Source: Actinomycetes bacterium
Lineage (GTDB): Bacteria > Actinomycetota > Actinomycetes > Actinomycetales > Microbacteriaceae
DNA: 64,000 nucleotides
Assembly: GCA_029779645.1 (NCBI GenBank)
Contig: JAKPAC010000012.1
Span: 62,001-126,000 of the forward strand
Direction of reading: 5' to 3'
Shown here: positions 15,348 to 25,480 of the stretch, piece after piece
How the letters are laid out: each line of letters opens with the position of its first letter
How positions within the stretch are numbered: the stretch's first letter is position 1
The notes under the pieces: generated by a model
What the model saw: only the letters and a program-made list of their open reading frames with translations
What the model was told of the DNA's origin: nothing
Database searches by the model: none
Position numbers and translations under genes: made by a program

Positions 15348-16808
15348 ATGACTAGCGAAACGACCGCCACGGCACCCAAGCAGGTCGCGATCAACGACAT
15401 CGGATCTGCTGAAGACTTTCTGGCCGCGGTCGAACTGACCATCAAGTCCTTCAACGACGGAGACCTCATCGAAGGCACCGTCGTGAAGGTCGACCGCGAT
15501 GAGGTGCTCCTCGACGTCGGCTTCAAGACCGAGGGCGTCATCCCCTCGCGTGAACTCTCCATCAAGCACGACGTCGACCCGAACGAGGTCGTCGCCGTCG
15601 GTGATCTCGTCGAGGCGCTCGTGCTCCAGAAGGAGGACAAGGAAGGCCGTCTCATCCTGTCGAAGAAGCGCGCGCAGTACGAGCGCGCGTGGGGCGACGT
15701 GGAGAAGATCAAGGAGACCGACGGTGTCGTCACCGGTCAGGTCATCGAGGTTGTCAAGGGTGGCCTCATCGTCGACATCGGGCTCCGGGGCTTCCTCCCC
15801 GCGTCGCTCATCGAGCTGCGCCGTGTGCGCGACCTCACCCCGTACCTGGGCCAGGAGATCGAGGCCAAGATCCTCGAGCTCGACAAGAACCGCAACAACG
15901 TCGTCCTCAGCCGCCGCGCGCTGCTCGAGCAGACGCAGTCGGAGTCGCGCACCACGTTCCTGAACAACCTGCACAAGGGCCAGGTTCGCAAGGGTGTCGT
16001 CTCGTCGATCGTCAACTTCGGCGCGTTCGTCGACCTCGGCGGCGTCGACGGCCTCGTGCACGTCTCGGAGCTCTCGTGGAAGCACATCGAGCACGCCTCT
16101 GAGGTCGTCGAGGTCGGTCAGGAAGTCACCGTCGAGATCCTCGAGGTCGACCTCGACCGCGAGCGCGTGTCGCTCTCGCTCAAGGCGACGCAGGAGGACC
16201 CGTGGCAGGTCTTCGCCCGCACGCACGCGATCGGTCAGATCGCACCGGGCAAGGTCACCAAGCTCGTTCCGTTCGGTGCGTTCGTTCGCGTCGCAGACGG
16301 CATCGAGGGCCTCGTGCACATCTCGGAGCTCTCGGGCAAGCACGTCGAGCTCGCAGAGCAGGTCGTCTCGGTCGGCGAAGAGGTCTTCGTCAAGGTCATC
16401 GACATCGACCTCGAGCGTCGTCGCATCTCGCTCTCGCTCAAGCAGGCCAACGACTCGGTCGACCCCTTCGGCACCGAGTTCGACCCGGCGCTGTACGGCA
16501 TGACGACGGAGTACGACGAGAACGGCGAGTACAAGTACCCGGAGGGCTTCGACCCCGAGACCAACCAGTGGCTCGAGGGCTCGGACGAGGCTCGCGAGAA
16601 GTGGGAGCAGGAGTACGCCGCTGCTCAGGCTCGCTGGGAGGCGCACAAGGCAGCCGTCATCAAGGCGCAGGAGGCCGAAGCGGCCATCGGCGAGATCACG
16701 GATGTCGCCGGCGCCTCGTTCTCGAGCGACTCGGCCGGCGCCGGCACGCTCGCTGACGACGAGGCTCTCGCGGCGCTGCGCGAGAAGCTCTCGGGCGGCA
16801 ACGCGTAG
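15348..16808 (+). CDS. rpsA: 30S ribosomal protein S1
   Basis: The 486-aa protein has four S1 RNA-binding repeats (GDLIEGTVVKVDRDEVLLDVG, then VVTGQVIEVVKGGLIVDIG, VRKGVVSSIVNFGAFVDLG, IAPGKVTKLVPFGAFVRVA) and the acidic C-terminal tail typical of actinobacteria. It binds mRNA on the small ribosomal subunit and helps initiate on structured leaders. The start MTSETTATAPK has AAGGA about 11 bases upstream; the frame is open further up, but that part is not S1-like. It is a single-gene unit with a long leader and its own terminator. Confidence 0.98.
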   Translation: MTSETTATAPKQVAINDIGSAEDFLAAVELTIKSFNDGDLIEGTVVKVDRDEVLLDVGFKTEGVIPSRELSIKHDVDPNEVVAVGDLVEALVLQKEDKEGRLILSKKRAQYERAWGDVEKIKETDGVVTGQVIEVVKGGLIVDIGLRGFLPASLIELRRVRDLTPYLGQEIEAKILELDKNRNNVVLSRRALLEQTQSESRTTFLNNLHKGQVRKGVVSSIVNFGAFVDLGGVDGLVHVSELSWKHIEHASEVVEVGQEVTVEILEVDLDRERVSLSLKATQEDPWQVFARTHAIGQIAPGKVTKLVPFGAFVRVADGIEGLVHISELSGKHVELAEQVVSVGEEVFVKVIDIDLERRRISLSLKQANDSVDPFGTEFDPALYGMTTEYDENGEYKYPEGFDPETNQWLEGSDEAREKWEQEYAAAQARWEAHKAAVIKAQEAEAAIGEITDVAGASFSSDSAGAGTLADDEALAALREKLSGGNA

Positions 16809-16825
16809 TCGATAGCCACAGGCTG

Positions 16826-16857
16826 AAAGGGCCGTCACCCTCGGGTGACGGCCCTTT
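16826..16857 (+). terminator. Rho-independent terminator of rpsA
   Basis: AAAGGGCCGTCACC pairs with GGTGACGGCCCTTT around a CTCG loop and runs into a T-tract (TTTT), 18 bases after the rpsA stop. It is the most canonical terminator in the window. Confidence 0.93.
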
Positions 16858-16911
16858 TGCTGTGCGGGAGCCGTGTGCCGGCGGCCGGGTGCGCCGCCGG
16901 CGGTCGGCGCC

Positions 16912-17622
16912 TCAGGCGCGGGGTCGGATCGACAGATCAGTGATCTGCGCGTCGGCGGGAGCATCCACGACGAACCGCACCGCGCGTGCCACCGAATCGG
17001 CGCGAACATAGCGGCTGCCGACGTACTCGTTGCCCAGCTGCTCCTGCATCGCTTCCTGCATCGGCGTGTCGACCGGCCCGGGGGCCACGGTCGAGACGCG
17101 CACGCCGGCCGCGGATTCCTCGAGGCGGAGCGAGTCGGCGAGCGCGCGCAGCGCGTGCTTCGTCGCCGCGTACGCGCCCAGGTTCGCGCTGGCGCGGGTG
17201 CCCGCACCCGAGCCGATGAACACGATGGTGCCGCGCGAAGTCCGAAGCATGGGCAGGGCGAGGCGGGTGAGCTCGGCCGGGGCGACCACGTTGGTGGTCA
17301 GCTGACGCATCCACTCGTCGCGGGGTGTCGCGCCGATGTGCGCCTGGCCGACGACGCCAGCCGAGTGCACCAGCACGTCGAGGCGGTCGAGCTGCGCGAC
17401 CAGTGCGGCGACGGCCTGGGGATCGTTGACGTCGGCCTGCACCGGGACGATCGACGACTCGTCGTCGAAGCCGCCGAGCTCGGCGAGGCGCTCGGCGTCG
17501 CGCCCGACCGCGTACACGACGTGCGTGCGGGCGAGGTCGCGAACGATCTCGTGACCGATTCCGCTGGTCGCGCCGGTCACGAGGGCGATCGGGGTGGACG
17601 TGTGCTCGGATGCAGTGGACAT
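16912..17622 (-). CDS. Short-chain dehydrogenase/reductase
   Basis: The 236-aa protein is a classical SDR: TGATSGIG cofactor motif at about 16-23, VHSAG, a serine in FIGSGAG and the catalytic AYAATK. The substrate is unknown and the cofactor is probably NADP(H). I start at MSTASEHT, where TACGGT precedes the ATG by six bases (leaderless signature); the longer ORF adds only non-conserved residues. It is convergent with rpsA. Confidence 0.88.
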   Translation of the reverse strand: MSTASEHTSTPIALVTGATSGIGHEIVRDLARTHVVYAVGRDAERLAELGGFDDESSIVPVQADVNDPQAVAALVAQLDRLDVLVHSAGVVGQAHIGATPRDEWMRQLTTNVVAPAELTRLALPMLRTSRGTIVFIGSGAGTRASANLGAYAATKHALRALADSLRLEESAAGVRVSTVAPGPVDTPMQEAMQEQLGNEYVGSRYVRADSVARAVRFVVDAPADAQITDLSIRPRA

Positions 17623-17628
17623 GCTCTC

Positions 17629-17634
17629 ACCGTA
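17629..17634 (-). promoter_or_regulatory. Leaderless -10 (TACGGT) of the SDR gene
   Basis: Six bases separate the hexamer from the ATG. It lies in the short divergent gap shared with the histidine kinase promoter. Confidence 0.45.
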
Positions 17635-17704
17635 ACGTCTCGGGCCGCGCCGAGACATGCCCCGCCACGCCCCCGATCCGGCGGGGAATGCGCACGCGAG
17701 GCGC

Positions 17705-17710
17705 TACCGT
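17705..17710 (+). promoter_or_regulatory. Leaderless-type -10 (TACCGT) of the histidine kinase gene
   Basis: Six bases (CGAAGG) separate the hexamer from the ATG; the AAGG there is too close to serve as a normal ribosome site. Confidence 0.4.
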
Positions 17711-17716
17711 CGAAGG

Positions 17717-19420
17717 ATGGATGCATCAGCCCGCCGGACGCGCGACGCACCCATCATCGACCGCACATGGGAGCGCGTGACCGCGCTCAACCAGTTCGCC
17801 CTCGGCGGGATCGTGCTCGTCGTGTGCGGGCTGCTGATCGTCAGCAACACCCAGACGAATTTCACGTTCTTCCTGGCGGGCATGGTGATGATCTTCACCG
17901 CCTCCGGGATCGCGCTGGTCGTGCCGTGGAGCCTGGTTCCGCATTGGTGGAGCATGGCGCTGCCGCTGATCGACATCGTCGCGATCGGCCTGCTCCGCGA
18001 GAGCGCGCCGTCGGCGGGGCTCGGGACGCTGTGGATGCTGCCGGCGATCTGGCTGCCGTCGCAGTTCGCGTTCCGCGGGCTGCTGGTCTCGCTCGCCGCG
18101 ATCCTCGGCATCCAGATCTGGCTGGTCGTCGAGACGCTGGGTGAGGCGTTCTCGGTCGACACCGTGCTCGTGCCGATCGTGATCGCCGCGGTTTCGCTCA
18201 TGACGCACGCGACCGCACGTCGCTCGGGCGCGCAGCGCCTGCTGCTGCGCAAGCAGTCCCGCATGCTCGAGGGCGCGCTGGCTCGCGCGCGGCGCCAGGA
18301 GATGACCGTCACGCAGGTGCTCGACGCGGTGGACTTCGGGGTGATCCGCATCACCGCCGACGGCGAGATCGCCATGATGAACGAAGCGCAGGGTCGCCTC
18401 CAGGTGCGTGATCGCCTCGACATCGGCGCCGAGGCCGCGGTCAGCCTCGGCGCCGGCCTGGCCGGCTCGGCCACCGACGAGACCAGCAGGATGGATGTGT
18501 ACGGCGAGGACGGCGTGACGCGACTCATGCCGGAGGAGCGCCCGTTCGCACGGGCCCTGCGCGGTGAGTCGCTCGAGAGCGAGGTGCTCTGGTTCGGCGA
18601 GCCGGGCACACCGCGACGGGCGCTGAGCGTGACGATCCGTCGGCTGAACGACGCCGATGGATCGAACGACGGCGCAGTGCTCGTGCTGCGCGACGTGACG
18701 GCCGAGCTGAGCGCCATCCGGTCGCGCGAAGACCTGGTGGCGTCCGTCTCGCACGAGCTGCGCACGCCGCTCACGTCGATTCTCGGATACATCGAGCTCG
18801 TGCTCGACGACGACACCCTGCAACCCTCGTCGCGCCGCGGACTCGAGGTCGCAGAACGCAACGCGAACCGCCTGCTCGCCATCGTCGCCGACATCCTGGC
18901 GGCCTCGACGAGCGGGGGAGCGATGGCCGGACTGAGCATCGACCCGGACGACGCGAATCTCGCCGATATCGTGCGGGCCTCAGTCGAGGCGTTCGCGCCG
19001 CGCGCCGCCGAGCGCGACCTGGTCGTCGACACCGGCGGGGTCGAGGATTCCATGGCGTACATCGACGCCGCGCGAATCCGTCAGGTCGTCGACAATCTGA
19101 TCTCCAACGCCGTCAAGTACAACCGCGACGGTGGGACGATCGAGGTCAGCTGCACCAGCGACGGGCGCAACGCCTGGCTCGTGGTGCGCGACACGGGCGT
19201 GGGCATCTCGCAGGAGGAGCTCCCGCGCCTGTTCGAACGATTCTTCCGCGCCGCGTCGGTGCGAAACACCTCCACGCACGGCAGCGGGCTCGGGCTTTCC
19301 ATCAGCCGCGACATCGTCCGCATGCACCGCGGCGAGCTCACCGTCACCAGCGAGGTCGGCGAGGGAACCACCATGCTGGTGCGGCTGCCGGTACATCCAC
19401 GCCGAAAGGGCATCGCATGA
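17717..19420 (+). CDS. Membrane sensor histidine kinase
   Basis: The 567-aa kinase has an N-terminal region with five to six membrane helices (about 25-165), a PAS-like region (AVDFGVIRITADGEIAMMNEAQG) and a HisKA-HATPase core: H box SHELRTPLT with H346, N box DNLISNAVKYN, DTGVGIS, FERFFRA and GSGLGLSI. It should autophosphorylate in response to an unknown membrane or intracellular signal. The start MDASARR matches a -10 six bases upstream; the longer track ORF is not supported. Its stop overlaps the next gene by four bases. The OmpR-type regulator encoded convergently beyond it is the likely partner. Confidence 0.92.
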   Translation: MDASARRTRDAPIIDRTWERVTALNQFALGGIVLVVCGLLIVSNTQTNFTFFLAGMVMIFTASGIALVVPWSLVPHWWSMALPLIDIVAIGLLRESAPSAGLGTLWMLPAIWLPSQFAFRGLLVSLAAILGIQIWLVVETLGEAFSVDTVLVPIVIAAVSLMTHATARRSGAQRLLLRKQSRMLEGALARARRQEMTVTQVLDAVDFGVIRITADGEIAMMNEAQGRLQVRDRLDIGAEAAVSLGAGLAGSATDETSRMDVYGEDGVTRLMPEERPFARALRGESLESEVLWFGEPGTPRRALSVTIRRLNDADGSNDGAVLVLRDVTAELSAIRSREDLVASVSHELRTPLTSILGYIELVLDDDTLQPSSRRGLEVAERNANRLLAIVADILAASTSGGAMAGLSIDPDDANLADIVRASVEAFAPRAAERDLVVDTGGVEDSMAYIDAARIRQVVDNLISNAVKYNRDGGTIEVSCTSDGRNAWLVVRDTGVGISQEELPRLFERFFRAASVRNTSTHGSGLGLSISRDIVRMHRGELTVTSEVGEGTTMLVRLPVHPRRKGIA

Positions 19421-20577
19421 TCCTCGATCCACTCACACAGGCGATCATGACCGCGCTCGTCGTCGTGGTCGCCGGCGTGATCTTCATCTCCGAGACGCTG
19501 CTGCGCCGCGATGACGGGGCCGGGAAGATCTGGGCGCTGGCGTATCTGGCCGCCATGCTGACCACGCTCTCGTATCTGGGCTGGGCCGCGACCCCCGCGC
19601 TGTGGTGGGCCGTCTCGGTCGGCAACGGCATGTTCGTCGCAAGCGCCGGGCTCATGTGGCTCGGCTGCTGCATGTTCAACGGCCGGCTGCATCCGCTCTC
19701 GATCGGGGTCGTCGCCGCGGCGTCCCTCGCCGCCGTCCTCTCGGTGGTCGTGGCCGGTCGCGACGGCGGCGGGTGGGCCGGCGCGGAGGTCATGTTCATC
19801 GGCATCGGCGTCTTCTCCGCGGCGGGTGCGGTCGAGACGCTGCGGGGTGAGATGCGCGAGAACCTCAACGCGCGGGTGCTGACGATCGTGCTCTCGATCC
19901 AGGCGGCGTTCTACGCCGCGCGAACCGTCGTGTTCGTGCTGTTCGGGAGCGAGAGCGAGGTGTTCCAGCAATGGTTCGACACCGAGGTCTCGAGCTACTT
20001 CACGGTCGCGTTGACGATCACCGCACTCGTGACGACGTCGGTGCTCCGCACCGATCGAGCCCGACTCCGTGCCCGGCCGAGCTCGAGCAGCGCCGTGTAC
20101 TCGAGCGAGCAGGTGCTCCTCGAGGATTCGTTCCGGCGCATCTTCGAGGACTGGGTTCGCCGCGCGGAGGTGCGTCGCGATCCCGTCGTCGTGACCGCCG
20201 TGGCGCTTGAAGACCTCGACACCATCGCGACGGCGTTCGGCGAGGCGGCCGTGGTCGACGTGATCGACACCTGGGTGGCGGGCGTGCGGCGTCATTCGCC
20301 TGCGTCGGCGCTGATCGGCGAGGACGGCCTCGGACGACTCATGGTCGTCAGCGCGATGCCGAGCGTCGACGACGCGAAGGGGCAGGCCCTGCGCATCTTC
20401 CACGGGCTGCTCGATGACGCCGGCATGGGCGACACGGTGATCCGACCGGCGATCGGCATCGGCATCGCGCTGAGCGCGACGACCGGCTATGACGCGGAGG
20501 CGCTGCTCGCCGGTGCTCGTGCGGCGGCGGCGCGCGCGACACTCAGCCTCGAGTCCTCGGTCGTCGTCGCCATCTGA
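19417..20577 (+). CDS. Membrane protein with a degenerate GGDEF-like domain
   Basis: The 386-aa protein has seven or so membrane helices in the first 215 residues, then a cytoplasmic domain of about 160 residues with the size and helix-strand pattern of a GGDEF domain (DSFRRIFEDWVRR ... GIGIALSATTGYDAEALLAGARAA). The signature itself is absent: the expected GG(D/E)EF loop reads EDGLGRLMV, so diguanylate cyclase activity is unlikely. It overlaps the histidine kinase gene by ATGA and is co-expressed with it; a role in sensing or in modulating the kinase is inferred. Confidence 0.7.
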   Translation: MILDPLTQAIMTALVVVVAGVIFISETLLRRDDGAGKIWALAYLAAMLTTLSYLGWAATPALWWAVSVGNGMFVASAGLMWLGCCMFNGRLHPLSIGVVAAASLAAVLSVVVAGRDGGGWAGAEVMFIGIGVFSAAGAVETLRGEMRENLNARVLTIVLSIQAAFYAARTVVFVLFGSESEVFQQWFDTEVSSYFTVALTITALVTTSVLRTDRARLRARPSSSSAVYSSEQVLLEDSFRRIFEDWVRRAEVRRDPVVVTAVALEDLDTIATAFGEAAVVDVIDTWVAGVRRHSPASALIGEDGLGRLMVVSAMPSVDDAKGQALRIFHGLLDDAGMGDTVIRPAIGIGIALSATTGYDAEALLAGARAAAARATLSLESSVVVAI

Positions 20578-20597
20578 CGACGCTGCGGTTTGCCGTC

Positions 20598-21392
20598 TCA
20601 GCGAGCGGTCAGCCGGTAGCCCACGCCGCGCACGGTCTCGATCCATCGCGGCAGGGTCGCCGACTCGCGCAGCTTGCGTCGAAGGTTCGCCATGTGCACC
20701 TCGATCGCGCGCGCCTCGCTCTCGCCGAGAAAGTCGCTGCCCAGGTACTGCTCGCCCCGGAGCATCAGTGCGAGGTCCTGCTTGCTCAGCACACGTCGTC
20801 CGGACTCGAGCAGCTCGCGCAGGATCTCGAACTCGCTTCGGGTCAGCTCGGTGCCCAGCTCCTCGCCGTCGACGACCACGACCCGGTTGTTGGGCTGCAT
20901 GAGCAGTCCCTTGTGCGCGAGCCAGGTGTCGCCGTCGTCGGTGTCGAACTCGGCCGGCGCGAGCGTGTCGACCGCCGCCTCCGCGTGCCGAGGAACCTCG
21001 GAGGTGCCGAAGCCGAGCCCCTGGCGCGGACGGCGGAGCATCGCGTCGATGCGCGCACGCAGCTCGCGGGGCCGGAAGGGCTTGGTCACATAGTCGTCGG
21101 CGCCGGCGTCGAGCCCCTGCAGCGTGTCGATCTCTTCGGAGCGAGCGCTGAGCATGACGAGGTAGGTGCTGCTGAAGGCGCGAATGCGCCGGGCGGTCTC
21201 GAAGCCGTCCATGCCGGGCATGCTGACGTCGAGGGTCGTCACGATCGGGTCGTGCTGGCGCACGAGCTCGACGCCCTCGAGCCCCGCGGAGGCGGTGTGC
21301 ACCTCGAAGCCGGCCTGCTCGAGCACGGTATGCAGGAGCGCGCGAATGTCGGCGTCATCTTCGATGACGACCGCGACGCGATCCTGTTCCAT
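20598..21392 (-). CDS. OmpR-family response regulator
   Basis: The 264-aa protein has a receiver domain with acidic pocket E11-D12-D13, phospho-acceptor D55 (TLDVSMPG) and K104 (TKPF), and a C-terminal winged helix (ELTRSEFEILRELLESG ... ARAIEVHMANLRRKLRE ... WIETVRGVGYRL). The linker between them (about 118-170) is unusually long and acidic. It faces the kinase/GGDEF-like unit tail to tail with a 20-bp gap, so kinase and regulator are linked but not co-transcribed. I start at MEQDRVAVV; GGGGGG lies six bases upstream. Confidence 0.92.
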   Translation of the reverse strand: MEQDRVAVVIEDDADIRALLHTVLEQAGFEVHTASAGLEGVELVRQHDPIVTTLDVSMPGMDGFETARRIRAFSSTYLVMLSARSEEIDTLQGLDAGADDYVTKPFRPRELRARIDAMLRRPRQGLGFGTSEVPRHAEAAVDTLAPAEFDTDDGDTWLAHKGLLMQPNNRVVVVDGEELGTELTRSEFEILRELLESGRRVLSKQDLALMLRGEQYLGSDFLGESEARAIEVHMANLRRKLRESATLPRWIETVRGVGYRLTAR

Positions 21393-21536
21393 GACTTGCC
21401 CCCCGGAAAGTCGCGCCCGCTGACGGCGGTGCGCCCCAAGAAACAATAGCCCACAAGATGCAGGTGCATGGTCCGGGGAGGGCGTGTCACGCGGGTAACG
21501 GTGCGCGCGGCGACCGGCGATCGCGCTCCGCTCCAA

Positions 21537-21591
21537 CCTCGTGCCGACGCGGCATTCCTTCCCAAAAAGGAGCCGGTGCGTCGGCACGAGG
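21537..21591. other. Long imperfect hairpin in the coaE upstream region
   Basis: CCTCGTGCCGACG and CGTCGGCACGAGG pair perfectly over 13 bp; inside, CGGC/GCCG and CCTT/AAGG extend the stem with small bulges around CCCAAA. It could be a terminator for an upstream RNA, part of a small RNA, or a protein-binding cruciform. Confidence 0.5.
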
Positions 21592-21860
21592 TATTTAGGG
21601 GGGGGTAGGGGCTTCGGGCGCCCCGGTAGGCGTACAGTCCCCACTGCGTGCCTACATCGCGTGGATGACCCGCCCTGTCCGAGCCGTCTCCCCAGATGGT
21701 GAACGGACAGGAGCGGATTCTCCCCAAGTGCTGCATCGGCCCCGAAAGTCACCCAATGGATGCCGACGAATCGAGCCTAGGGGCCGTCCCTCAAGTCCTC
21801 CTCAGGCCCGGCTTAAGATTTGCTTGCGGGGCGAAGCGCTCCGCGTGCTCGGGCCTCTGG

Positions 21861-21866
21861 CAGACT
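21861..21866 (+). promoter_or_regulatory. Leaderless-type -10 (CAGACT) of coaE
   Basis: Six bases separate the hexamer from the coaE ATG and no ribosome site is present. Confidence 0.45.
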
Positions 21867-21872
21867 CTCCCC

Positions 21873-22475
21873 ATGCCATTGCTTGCGCTCACGGGCGGGA
21901 TCGCCGCCGGAAAATCGACCATCTCGCGGATGCTCCAGGAGCATGGCGCCCTCATCGTCGACGCCGACGCGATCGTCCGCGAGGTGCAGGCCCCGGGCTC
22001 GCCGGTGCTCGACGAGATCGCCGCCCAGTTCGGGCGCGAGATGCTGGACGCCGAAGGAGCACTCGATCGCGCGGCGCTCGGCACGCGCGTGTTCGGCGAC
22101 CCGGAAGCGCTCGGTCGACTGAACGCGATCGTGCATCCCGCAGTGCAGCGCCGCGCCATGGAGCGCATCCAGGATGCGCTCGCGAGCGGCCCCGACACGG
22201 TCGTGATCTACGACATCCCCCTGCTGCTGGAGAAGCGCGATTCGGATCCGTGGTCGCTCGTCGTCGTCGCCGAGGCACCTGCCGAGGTGCGCACCCAGCG
22301 GCTGGTCACCCAGCGCGGGATGTCTGCGGCGGACGCCGCAGCACGCGTCGGCTCCCAGATCAGCGATGCGCAGCGGCGCGCGATCGCCGACGTCGTCATC
22401 GACACAACCGGCACGATGGCCGACACCCAGCGCCAGGTCGACGAGCTGTGGGAGCGGGTCGCCGTCAGGGTCTAG
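21873..22475 (+). CDS. coaE: Dephospho-CoA kinase
   Basis: The enzyme phosphorylates dephospho-CoA at the ribose 3'-hydroxyl, the last step of CoA synthesis. The 200-aa product has the P-loop TGGIAAGKST (7-16), the DADAIVREV motif and the lid region LVTQRGMSAADAAARVGSQ. Length is normal for the core enzyme, without the C-terminal GrpB-like extension seen in some actinobacteria. The start follows a leaderless-type -10. Its usual neighbours rpsA and uvrB are present, but rpsA is separated by about 5 kb of signalling genes. Confidence 0.96.
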   Translation: MPLLALTGGIAAGKSTISRMLQEHGALIVDADAIVREVQAPGSPVLDEIAAQFGREMLDAEGALDRAALGTRVFGDPEALGRLNAIVHPAVQRRAMERIQDALASGPDTVVIYDIPLLLEKRDSDPWSLVVVAEAPAEVRTQRLVTQRGMSAADAAARVGSQISDAQRRAIADVVIDTTGTMADTQRQVDELWERVAVRV

Positions 22476-22493
22476 GGCGTCGATCCGCCGCGC

Positions 22494-22527
22494 GGGCGCG
22501 GTGCGCCGAGTGCGGCGCACCGCGCCC
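22494..22527 (+). terminator. Hairpin after coaE
   Basis: GGGCGCGGTGCGCC pairs perfectly (14 bp) with GGCGCACCGCGCCC around GAGTGC, 18 bases after the coaE stop. There is no T-run. It lies directly upstream of the uvrB promoter. Confidence 0.7.
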
Positions 22528-22545
22528 GATGTCGGTGGGCGCGCC

Positions 22546-22551
22546 TAGGCT
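22546..22551 (+). promoter_or_regulatory. Leaderless -10 (TAGGCT) of uvrB
   Basis: The hexamer is followed by exactly six bases and the uvrB ATG; no Shine-Dalgarno sequence is present. Confidence 0.6.
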
Positions 22552-22557
22552 TGCAGC

Positions 22558-24639
<2,082 letters not shown>

Positions 24640-24698
24640 TCGGCGCCCTGGCGTGCGGCACCGACGGCTCGCAGACCGCGGTCAGCGGGGGAGCGGAC

Positions 24699-24944
24699 CT
24701 AGGCGCGTGGGCAGTGCATCAGCGGCTTGGGACCCGAGCGGTCGAAGGTGTGCTGCGAGACCGGCAGCCTGCACAGGGGGCAGGGGCGCTCGGTCCGGTT
24801 CGGCTCCGGCTCGGTCTCGTAGGGGCCGACCGCCGCGGGGCCGGCGATGCGCACGATGTTGGTGTTCACCCACATGTAGAGACCGCCGGCCTCCGCGATG
24901 CGCTGCCGGAGCGGCTTCTTCTGGGCGGGGTTGCTCTCTGCCAT
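24699..24944 (-). CDS. Small protein with a CxxC...H zinc-ribbon-like end
   Basis: I do not recognise this 81-aa protein. The N-terminal half is basic then hydrophobic-aromatic (GGLYMWVNTNIVRIAGP); the C-terminal half has RPCPLCRLPVSQHTF...MHCP, three cysteines and two histidines that could bind zinc. The start MAESNP is preferred because TACACT lies seven bases upstream (leaderless signature); an ATG six bases earlier is also open. It is divergent from the OhrR-type regulator and its -10 overlaps the putative operator, so it is probably controlled by it. Confidence 0.65.
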   Translation of the reverse strand: MAESNPAQKKPLRQRIAEAGGLYMWVNTNIVRIAGPAAVGPYETEPEPNRTERPCPLCRLPVSQHTFDRSGPKPLMHCPRA

Positions 24945-24949
24945 AATCA

Positions 24950-24961
24950 TTAGTGTACTAA
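24950..24961. promoter_or_regulatory. Probable OhrR-type operator overlapping the divergent promoter
   Basis: TTAGTGTACTAA is a perfect inverted repeat (TTAGT-GT-ACTAA), followed by a further half-site CTAAG. It overlaps the TACACT -10 (24952-24957, minus) of the zinc-ribbon gene and lies 33 bases before the regulator's ATG. Such AT-rich palindromes are typical MarR/OhrR sites. Confidence 0.65.
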
Positions 24962-24982
24962 CTAAGTTTCATCGGAGTGACC

Positions 24983-25480
24983 ATGAGTGAAGAGCGCACG
25001 AGCGCGGGCGCCCTCGACGGCGTCGATGCGGACGCGCTGCTGGCCCTCGAGAACCAGCTCTGCTTCGCCATCGTGACCGCCGCGCGCAATGTCGTGTCGA
25101 TCTACCGGCCGGTGCTCGAACCGCTCGGGCTGACGCATCCGCAGTACCTTGTGATGCTCGCACTCTGGGAGCACGCGCCGCGCTCGCTCGGCGAGCTCGC
25201 GGACGAGCTCGCGATGGATCCGGCGACGCTCTCTCCGCTCGTCAAGCGCCTCGAGACGCAGGGTCGCGTGTCGCGGAGCCGTCGCGTCGACGATGAGCGC
25301 GTGCTCGACATCGGCCTCACCGATGCGGGTCTTGCGCTTCGCGGCGACGCGCTGCAGGTGCCTGGGCAGATCCTTGCGCGGGTCGGGATGACCGTCGAGC
25401 AGGTCGCCGCGGTGCGCGACGGGCTCGCGCCGTTCGCGGCCCGGCGCGAGGGCGGCCCGGCCGCGGGGGAGCGCCGGTGA
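24983..25480 (+). CDS. MarR-family regulator, OhrR-type with reactive cysteine
   Basis: The 165-aa protein has the MarR winged helix (LGELADELAMDPATLSPLVKRLETQGRVSRSR plus a D-E-R wing) and an N-terminal OhrR signature: LENQLCFAI with C27, followed by Y41 and Y55 in VSIYRPVLEPLGLTHPQYLVMLALWE. In OhrR this cysteine senses organic peroxides and the tyrosines hydrogen-bond to it. No ohr peroxidase gene is nearby. The ATG at 24983 has GGAG five bases upstream; the track start GTG lies inside that site. Its stop overlaps the helicase start (GTGA), which is unusual company for OhrR. Confidence 0.85.
   Translation: MSEERTSAGALDGVDADALLALENQLCFAIVTAARNVVSIYRPVLEPLGLTHPQYLVMLALWEHAPRSLGELADELAMDPATLSPLVKRLETQGRVSRSRRVDDERVLDIGLTDAGLALRGDALQVPGQILARVGMTVEQVAAVRDGLAPFAARREGGPAAGERR

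Larger units (their letters stand above)
21393..21872. other. 480-bp non-coding gap with several hairpins and C-rich motifs
   Basis: No convincing protein is encoded. The gap holds a long hairpin (21537-21591), an eight-G run followed by TAGGGG (21598-21610), a GTAGGC/GCCTAC pair (21626-21655), a CCTGTCCG/CGGACAGG hairpin (21674-21711) and four TCCCCA motifs before the coaE start. A TACAGT hexamer at about 21633 could start a transcript. The pattern suggests a structured RNA or a complex regulatory region; no named family fits. Confidence 0.45.

Noticed and set aside
21537-21620. 6C RNA
   Set aside because: A C-run exists only on the minus strand and is not in the loop of a clear hairpin; the two-hairpin, C-loop layout is not met.
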